DNA from: Capsaspora owczarzaki ATCC 30864
Lineage: Eukaryota > Opisthokonta > Filasterea
NCBI RefSeq assembly: GCF_000151315.2
Contig: NW_011887292.1
Location: forward strand, 2,147,181-2,211,180
DNA length: 64,000 nt
Direction of reading: 5' to 3'
Part shown: piece after piece, positions 57,247 through 64,000 of the stretch
Position numbering within the stretch: the stretch's first letter is position 1
How the letters are laid out: the number at the start of each line of letters is the position of its first letter
Made by a program: the position numbers and the translations under genes
The notes under the pieces: model-generated
Databases searched by the model: none
Told to the model about the DNA's origin: nothing
The model's input: only the letters and a program-made list of their open reading frames with translations

Positions 57247-57888
57247 ATGGTGCTTGCGCCGGCATGTCTCGCGGCACTGGAGGCGGCCGAACATGGACGA
57301 CTACGAGAGTTGGAGCGCATCTTGCTCGAGTCCCCAGAGACAGCGTCCTGCGCCGACACGGACGGGTACACTCCAATCCACCGGTGAGTGCGCGTTTCGA
57401 CCAGGAACGAACGAGATGCTGACTTGTTCCGGTGGCCCGAGCTCTGAACCTGCTGACCCACATGTTGAATCATTGCTCGTGACGGCTTTGTGCTTTTTGT
57501 GTGTTTGATGCGAGGTAGCGCGAGCTACAATGGGCACATCAAGACGATTGAGCTGCTGCTGGCACACAAGGCGGATCCGACTGCGCTGACGAACGATGGC
57601 TGGCTCCCACTGCATTGCGCAGCCAAGTGGGGATTTGCTGGCGTTGTGCAGATGCTTCTCAACCTGGGCGCCGGCAGTGTCAATGCTACGACGCATGGAG
57701 GCCAAACGCCGCTGCACCTTGCCGCCGCGAGTGGAGAACGAGGCTACAATGTCATCATGCTGCTCATCTCATGGCCACACGTCCAGCTCAACGCAAGAAA
57801 CTCGCAGGGCGACACTGCCAGCGATATTGCGCGCCGTCATTTGCCCTATGGCATGACCAACATGCTCGATCGGTTGAGTGACAGTTAG
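57247..57888 (+). CDS. ANKRD49-like ankyrin repeat protein
   Basis: Exons 57247-57383 and 57519-57888; 168 residues. The splice completes the second repeat: DTDGYTPIHR joins ASYNGHIKTIELLLAHKAD. Further repeats read NDGWLPLHCAAKWGFAGVVQ and HGGQTPLHLAAASG, and the C-terminus NARNSQGDTASDIARR matches the last segment of animal ANKRD49, which has the same four-repeat layout and DIARR ending. The animal protein is nuclear and linked to transcription and meiosis, with no enzyme activity. An acceptor (GTTGATTCGTTTCAG) at 57196-57210 suggests a further upstream coding exon ending in phase 1, so the start used here may be internal; that extension reads DWKQPHVVVLYG before the Met. Confidence 0.75.
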
Positions 57889-58095
57889 GGACAAATGCTT
57901 CAAGAATTACGAGTGTGCACGCAAGTGTTGAATCAGAAGGAAAAGGGGCACCACGAAGGTGCATGTATAATACAATAATTCACAACCACAAACGGATCAA
58001 CTGAGAAGGGGGGGGGGAAGGAGAAAATCAACCATGAAGAAATTTGTTCAAAATTTGATCGAAACCAATAAGAAAAAAAAGTCTCGTCTCGTGCC

Positions 58096-59090
58096 TCATA
58101 CTGAGCCGGAAACAGCTCGACCGCATCCGCCACAGAATTTGGCGGCAGGGGGGCTGACCGCATTGCATGAGGTGCAATGGCTCATGCGCAACGACATTTC
58201 GTGGCAAGGCACGTTGGCCAGCACGCTTGCCATCCGGTGAGCACGATACCGCTGATAGCCGTGGAAGAACATCATGCCCCATTGGGCACACCAAACGAGC
58301 AAAAAGACAATCCACGAGGCCGGGTCAATGAAGGAAAAGGATTGGATGGTGAGCGCCAAGCTCGTGGTCTGCATGTCGACTCCGACCGTCAACGCCATGA
58401 CCTTGGTGTGCATGGCGCCCGAAATGGCCAGCTTGTCAAGGTCCATCACGACGTCGATGCTGGTGGTGTGCGAGTTGAGCGCCACATCAAACGAAACGTT
58501 CGATTCTCGCAGAATGTGCGCGTTCAGCGACATGAGCGGTGAAGTGAGCACGGGGTCGATGGTCAGCACCTCGCCGTTCAAGTCGCACGTAAAGAACGAG
58601 TAGTTTGAGGCGCCTTCGATGGGGAAGCGGAGGATTTGCGAATCGATATCAATGTAGATGCCGACGGCGTCCAAGTCGGCGTCAATGACAATTCCAGGCT
58701 CTGATGAGACAAGTGCAATAGTTACAAGTAATGTGAGTCGAGCTGTCGGGTGCGCTGCAACACCAACAACAACAACGATCGACGACGACGACGACGACGA
58801 CGACGACTTCGACGACGACTTTTTGGGTACGCACCGTCGAGGACAAGATTGGTCATGTTGACAGCAACGCTTGTGATGTTGGTGTGATTGATGGCGTCGA
58901 CGATGAGCTCGGTGAGAAAGTTCTCGAGTGCTGGGTCGTCTGCAGCAGCTGGACTGGGCACGACGGCAGCCACAACCAAGAGTGCGGCAACGAGGGTCGC
59001 AACCAGCGTTGCCAACGAGAGCATGGACGACGACGTTGTTGCCGCTCGTGGCTGCGGCGCTAATGACGATGGGGAAGCGCGTCGGACCAT
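58096..59090 (-). CDS. Type I membrane protein with 11-residue repeats and cytosolic zinc ribbon (paralogue A)
   Basis: Exons 59090-58835 and 58700-58096; 286 residues. Order: a hydrophobic signal or anchor (LSLATLVATLVAALLVVAAV); a short helical segment (FLTELIVDAINHTNITSVAV); an ectodomain of alternating hydrophobic and polar residues with N-glycosylation sites; then about five units of 11 residues (VSFDVALNSHT, TSIDVVMDLDK, LAISGAMHTKV, MALTVGVDMQT, TSLALTIQSFS); a membrane helix (SWIVFLLVWCAQWGMMFF); and a C-terminal zinc ribbon CTSCNAVSPPAAKFCGGCG with two CxxC pairs. It shares this order and local identity with the gene at 60185-61881, which is head-to-head with it. The family is not one I recognise. 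The ribbon would lie in the cytosol if the N-terminal segment is cleaved. The intron has a (CGA)n tract. Confidence 0.75.
58779..58823. repeat. (GAC/CGA)n trinucleotide tract in intron of paralogue A
   Basis: About fourteen imperfect CGA units within the 134-bp intron 58701-58834, close to the donor. On the sense strand it reads (GTC)n. Confidence 0.85.
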
Positions 59091-60184
59091 GGCTGTTTTG
59101 GGGGGAGGGGGAAGCTGTTTGGTGTGTGCTTGTGTGTATGAAGAAGGTTGAACAGGGCAGGAGGGAGGAAGAGGGAGGAGCGTGTGGGGCGGAAAGCAAA
59201 AAAAGCCACAAAGGTCACACAGCGAGAGAAAGAGCACGTCGAAGCCTGTCCGTTGAAGAGAGGGTCAAGGGTGCTGCTTGAGTCAAGTACGTCGGCTCGG
59301 CAGTCCCAAAGCGAGGAAGGAAGAGGGAAAAGGGGGAACAATGCGGTAAATCGGTCAAAGAGGAGGACGCTGAAAAAAATAGTTTCAGCAAAGACTGCAT
59401 TGGATTCACAAAAAAAAACCAAAAAAAAAAAAAAAAGCCAAACTCGCCAAAAGGGCGCCAAGAGAGATAAACCCACCAAGTCACGGACAGTCGGGGAAGA
59501 GTTCGAAATTAGCCAAACTGCACAGAGGTACAGGCAAAAATCAGCAGCGAAAATGTGAACATGCGCACAACAAAACAATACGCGAGACACGAAAAAAAAA
59601 AAAAAAAAAAAAAAAAAGATTGTCAAAGAAAAAAACAACGCTGCACATCACCCGTTTGTGCGCAGCCAATCGGCGCGTGTCGGCCTTTCGTGCGAAAATC
59701 AACTTGAACGCCTCCAAATTATGACCACAAAGTAGAATCAGGGTGAAGGGAGCAGGCGAGCAGACGGTGCGTGAGGCGTGCAGAGCTGCAGTCGCTGGCC
59801 GTGCGGGTGGCTGGGAGTGCGACTGGGGGGGAGGGTAAGGGGGGAGGGAGGGAGAAAGAGGCGGGAGAAAGAGAGGCGTTTGAATTGAAACACTCCATTC
59901 GCGTTGATGATCACCTGTCATCCGCCTGAGCACCCCTTTTCCGGAGCCCGACCCGCCTCGCAGTGCAACCACCCTGCGCCTCATAAATCTGCCTCGCGAT
60001 GGGATGTGCATTGGAGGCGATACGCAACAATCCCTCATCCATAACAGGCCTTCAACCCTAAACGGTTCGTATCAGTTTTTGTTTTTTGTTTTTATTTTTA
60101 TTTTTATTTTTTTTTTCTTTATTTTCAGATTTTGCGCAAAACTCAACAAGCAGCCACAGCCACCCGCTCTCAACCAAACCAACC
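59091..60184. promoter_or_regulatory. Head-to-head intergenic region between the two zinc-ribbon paralogues
   Basis: About 1.1 kb shared upstream of two divergent paralogous genes. It contains G-rich and GGGA-rich stretches (59153-59185, 59825-59875), A15-16 near 59417-59436 and A28 at 59590-59617, and a T-rich run (60079-60125) ending about 60 bp before the plus-strand start. No other gene was supportable. Shared regulation is plausible but inferred. Confidence 0.5.
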
Positions 60185-61881
60185 ATGGCCCCACGAGTAG
60201 CTTCGACACCACGCTTCACACAGCAGCGACGCTCTCTGCGGTACGGCGGCGCACTGGCCTTCTTGGCAGCGGTCGTCCTCGTGTACGCAAGCCCAGCCGC
60301 AGCAACAGTGGCAGCAGACCATTTGTCGCCGTTCAACCCTGCGCTCGCCCAGCGCATCGCCCAGGCCTCGCAGTCCACAGCCAAGATCATTTCTGGTGCG
60401 TGCATGTTAGCTTCTCCCGTTCCGCGCGCGCGCTCTTGTTTGAGGCCGTTGTTCCAAAAACTGCTTTGCTTCAAACCCAAAAAGCCACAAACGACATGGC
60501 GCTCGTGGCGTCCTCCTTTGTTTTCCATGACATTGGAGGCCGAGGGAGAGAGGGGGTGGTGCTGTTCCTTCGCCTCGCTTTATGACATGCTAGCGTGTGC
60601 CGAGTATCTATGTGCTGAGTGATGTGTGTGTGCCGGTGGAGCGTGAGTTATTATCGTTTGCGCAGTTGCTCGCTGATATTTCGGGCGCTTCCTCCTTCCT
60701 CCCTGCCTCGCAACGACAGCTACCCAAACCCCTTCGTCCATTCCAACTCTCCAACGGATGCATATTCTAAGTGAATCAAACTTTCTGCACGTTGCTTCGC
60801 TGAGTGAGCATCTTTCCTTTTGCTCTGTTTCGCTTTGCCCTCTCAACCACGTTCCGTTTTTCTGGGTTCAGGCGAGATTGCGTTGGCCACAGCGACCCGC
60901 TGCTCATCCCCGCACTTCTCACACTTCTGCCATCCTTTTTTTTTTCTGTCTTGGCGGTGCTCTGTTGTTGCTTCCTTTGATCACGGACACGTCTGGTGGA
61001 ATGCGTGCGTTGCTCCCACTGTCAAAAGCTCACCAATTGTCGTGACCGTGTTTTGGCTTTGCCTTATTTGCTCAATCGACTCAGACCAAGTCGTCGCGCG
61101 CCGAGACATCCCCTCTGACATTGAGAAGCTCGTCGCGGAGGCCATCGAAAAGGTCTTGAAGGACATTGTCGAAGGCCTCAACATTACAGCAATCGACCTC
61201 GCCATCAAGGACATGCACCTGCCCCCAATCACCGTGGACATGACCTCGCCGCTGATCAATGTCACCCTCGACGTCGCAAGCAAAAACTACACCGAGATTG
61301 ACGTCTCGCTTCACGCGCCAACCGAGCTTTTCGACGTTGTGCTCACTTCTGGCGACATGGACATGGCCGTCAACCTGACCAGCGAGTCGCTGCCAATGAA
61401 TGTCACGCTCAACGCCGACCAAATGCCCATGCAAGTCGAAATCGACTCGGACAAGCTGCCCATGACCATTGCAATGAAGAGCGACGAGCTCCCGATGAGC
61501 ATTCTCATCAACGGCGATCAAATGCCCATGAACGTGGCGCTCCAGACAGAGTCGATGCCCATGACCGTTCAGATGGAATCGCTGGACATTGGCTTTGTCT
61601 CGTGGATTATGCTGTCCGTCCTCCTTGTTCTCCAGCTGGCTCTTGCATTCTTCCTGTTCCGTCACCAACGGCGAGTCTCGTCGCTGGAGGCCGTCACCAA
61701 GACGCTGCAAACCGGCTCCACCCATTCCTACTGCACCGAGTGTGGCACCCGCAACGGCTTCTCGGCCAAGTTTTGCTTCTCGTGCGGCACCAAGATGGTT
61801 CGCAACATTCTGTCCACCCCCTCACAAGTTACCACCGTCTACGGCTCCGTCCAGTACCAGCAAATCGAAGACTCCAAGTAA
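60185..61881 (+). CDS. Type I membrane protein with seven 11-residue [LM]PM repeats and cytosolic zinc ribbon (paralogue B)
   Basis: Exons 60185-60395 and 61085-61881; 335 residues; 689-bp intron. Order: basic N-terminus and signal or anchor (GGALAFLAAVVLVYASPAAA); a helix (IEKLVAEAIEKVLKDIVEGL) followed by NITAIDLAI, like paralogue A; beta-type ectodomain with N-x-T sites; seven perfect-length 11-residue units at 61357-61587 (for example LPMNVTLNADQ, MPMQVEIDSDK, LPMTIAMKSDE, LPMSILINGDQ); a membrane helix (SWIMLSVLLVLQLALAFFLF); and a zinc ribbon YCTECGTRNGFSAKFCFSCG followed by a 30-residue tail with two tyrosines. No enzyme motif is visible. The repeats alternate hydrophobic and polar residues, as in a stacked beta structure. 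Function unknown; not a family I recognise. Confidence 0.8.
61357..61587 (+). repeat. Seven tandem 33-bp units coding 11-residue repeats
   Basis: Units start at 61357, 61390, 61423, 61456, 61489, 61522 and 61555, without gaps. Each begins [LM][PD]M, followed by alternating hydrophobic residues (VTL, VEI, IAM, ILI, VAL, VQM) and a polar end. DNA copies have diverged, so the repeats are under protein-level constraint rather than newly expanded. Confidence 0.9.
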
Positions 61882-62180
61882 CTGCCGTCCCAAAAAACAA
61901 AATCTCAGAATCATCCCAGTCTCGCACACGTGTATGTCGTCTTATTACACTTTTTGTGGGATTTCTTTTTTTCGCTAATGACTTCGAAGGGCGGCGTCCT
62001 TTCGTTGTGTTTAATTGATTTTTTTCTTTCTTCTTTGTTTTCTAAAAGTCAATTCGTTGTAGAGTTTGGTTTGTGTTGTGTAATGAAAATGAAATATGAA
62101 ATTGCCCAGAACAAGATGATGATTTTGGTATTATTCTAATGGTACAATCGCATCATCCAACAAGTACAATCGAGCACGAG

Positions 62181-63980
62181 CTATGACTGTAGCTCGTCAA
62201 ACAGGCTACTGGCGAGTTGATCGGTCGCCAGTTGTGCAAGCAGACACTCTGTCCAAGCAGCGCTCGTCCCGTTGGCATCCAGTCCAACGCGGTGGCCCTT
62301 TGGATCTCCAGCATCAGATAATTCTGCGAGCAGTCGGGCGTGGAGAGCCTGCGCAAGTTGGTCCGACGCGGCTGGATTGGTGGCACTGCATGGCTTGCAA
62401 CTCATGCCAGACGGACACGCCGAGCTCAATGCAGCGACAAGCTGTCGGCCGTAAGCTGGCTGGTGCGCGGCAATTTCCAGCCGACAGCTCACTCCAGGGG
62501 TGGATGAGGCGCGCATTGTTACAAAAGCAAAACGGGACACGTCCGAATCGAGCTGGCGGATGGATGTAAACAGCAACGAAGCCGGCTGCGTTGAGGGCAA
62601 AGTGTCAAGGCTGGAAGAAGAAGCACTTGAGTGCATTGGAACGAGCCCCAAAGAGGCCAAGATTCGGGTGACTATTCGCTCCAGAGGCTGAGACCATTCG
62701 GGTTTGGTCCGCAATTCGACTGCCGTGACAGAGGTACAAATGTTGGGCCACTCGCTCCAAGCAGGAAGCTCGCTGTGTGTGCTTTGCAACGGGTTGGCGG
62801 ATGTGCGTGCACGAATGTGCAGCGTGTGCTCCCCCAACGCTTGGAACCGGTCTGAAAACTGTGTGAGTTGTTCCGAAAAGCTGGCTCCGTCCATTCTTTC
62901 GTCGATTGGAGCAAAGCGCCAAGCAGCAAGCACGGGCTGTGCCAGCGTCGTCGCACACGGCGGGGCGTCCAGGTAGTACGCTGCAATAATGCACGCACGA
63001 GCGCCAGGCTCGAGTCGAGAATGCGTTGCAGACCAAGACGGCGACGCGTCCAGCTGGTTTGGATTGGCGGCTTGCAGCACGAGCCGCAAGTCAAAGAGAG
63101 GACTGGACACATCAAGCAAACAAACAAGCAGGCAAACAAGCAAGCATGCACAGTCAGACATTTGCAAGCTCATCTCGCCCATGCTCCAAGATGGAACAAG
63201 ACAGCGCCAAATATCGTACTATAGACCAGAATTCTCAAGAATGCATCGAACGACGATCAACCGACCACCAAGGACACAATAGTCGAGCTGATCCAGCGCC
63301 ACCTGCGTCACGGCAATCTCGGATGCTGCCTGAGCCTGCGACTCTGCCGCTGCAGGTTTTCCCACGATCGTTGATAAACCGGAAGTCATACTTGGACGAT
63401 GGTTGTTCTGCACGGCAGGAGACGGCAGGCACACTGACAAAGAAGCTGAATCCGCGAGCAAGCCCACTCTGAAGCGGAGCTCTCGTTCGTGCGCAACGCT
63501 CAATGCAGCAAGGCTCGCAAGTGCTTGTCGCTCGCGCTCGGCTTTGAAGGCATCCATGACGTCGAGAGAGCGGATTTGCTCCCAGCCGCAGCTAATTCGT
63601 GAACGTAGGATGCGAAGCACGCGGTCCAGGGCCCGCTGCTGGTCCTCACTGCTAAAGGTTTCGCTCAGAGCACGGTCGCCTTGACATGTGCGGTCTTTAG
63701 CAGCTCCAAAATCGTGTGCACCCGGATCTGCGATCGCAAACAAGTTCTCCTCGTCATTGAAGTTGTCTGCTCCTCCACCAGCCCGAAGTCTGGGAAGCAG
63801 AGCCCGCGGAACCGGCGAAATTGCAACACGGGGCACCGTTGGCGTAGTCTCTCCGCCAGAAGAGACATCGGCGACGTGAGTGGGGAGCTGCGGAAACTCG
63901 ACCAACACGAGCATACCCGCGTCGCTTGACCGGGCTTCGTCGCAGTGACAAACGGCTGGAAGAGTGACTGCACCATGCAT
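62181..63980 (-). CDS. Unrecognised protein (5' end possibly outside window)
   Basis: Two exons: 63980-63220 (first in-frame ATG shown; the frame stays open to the window edge) and 63102-62181; at least 560 residues. The splice (TA|GTACGA donor; GATGTGTCCAG acceptor) joins SGL-Y-PLFDLRLVL in phase. The protein is mostly helical and soluble: SSEDQQRALDRVLRILRSRI, DVMDAFKAERERQALASLAA, CIIAAYYLDAPPCA, LERIVTRILASLGLVPM and a C-terminal LAQLATDQLASSLFDELQS. Seven cysteines in the second half include a cluster (CPSGMSCKPC), but the spacing is not that of a known zinc finger. No signal peptide or membrane segment is visible. I do not recognise the family. The length, clean joint and composition argue for a real gene. 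Confidence 0.6.
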
Positions 63981-64000
63981 GAGCGAGCTGTTGAGCTGGG

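Overview
The window is eukaryotic nuclear DNA: about 25 protein genes, most split by short GT-AG introns (usually 55-150 bp, about 75 placed here), densely packed on both strands. Exon borders were placed by hand, by requiring consensus splice sites, matching phase and continuity with known families. The gene set is opisthokont in character: UBE3A-type HECT ligase with an AZUL zinc finger, a C1-RasGEF protein, an MTUS1-like coiled coil, OTUD4, TMEM185, ANKRD49, and a large EGF/Calx-beta receptor with a tyrosine-rich tail. With the compact layout this suggests a unicellular relative of animals (a filasterean such as Capsaspora would fit), but the species is not proven by the sequence. A 100-N block at 25593-25692 is a scaffold gap.

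Layout. 1-10.5 kb: PCF11 (minus, runs off the left edge), FAD monooxygenase (minus), mitochondrial ribosomal protein S16 (plus), SNU13 (plus), C1-RasGEF (minus). 10.7-19.1 kb, all minus: MTUS1-like coiled coil, OTUD4-like deubiquitinase, ALG8. 19.5-24.3 kb: receptor (minus). 25.9-29.6 kb: ALG5 and IBA57 (plus). 29.7-36.2 kb: CWH43-like GPI remodelling protein (minus) divergent from a TMEM185 homologue (plus). 36.5-44.7 kb: NUP160 (minus) divergent from nucleoside diphosphate kinase (plus). 44.9-53.1 kb, all minus: RNA polymerase I subunit A49/POLR1E, APMAP-like beta-propeller, UBE3A-like ligase. 53.4-57.9 kb: PUS3 (plus), an unrecognised secreted-type gene (minus), ANKRD49 (plus). 58.1-61.9 kb: two head-to-head paralogous membrane proteins with 11-residue repeats and a cytosolic zinc ribbon. 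62.2 kb to the right edge: unrecognised gene (minus, 5' end possibly outside).

Most genes are unrelated housekeeping neighbours. One functional link is visible: ALG5 makes dolichyl-phosphate-glucose and ALG8 uses it in N-glycan assembly. The least conventional items are the zinc-ribbon/11-residue-repeat pair and the receptor tail, which carries an ITAM-like spacing, an NPxY site and a proline run. Introns are rich in long homopolymers and simple repeats, mostly T-rich on the sense strand. No tRNA, rRNA, CRISPR array or virus-like element was recognised.
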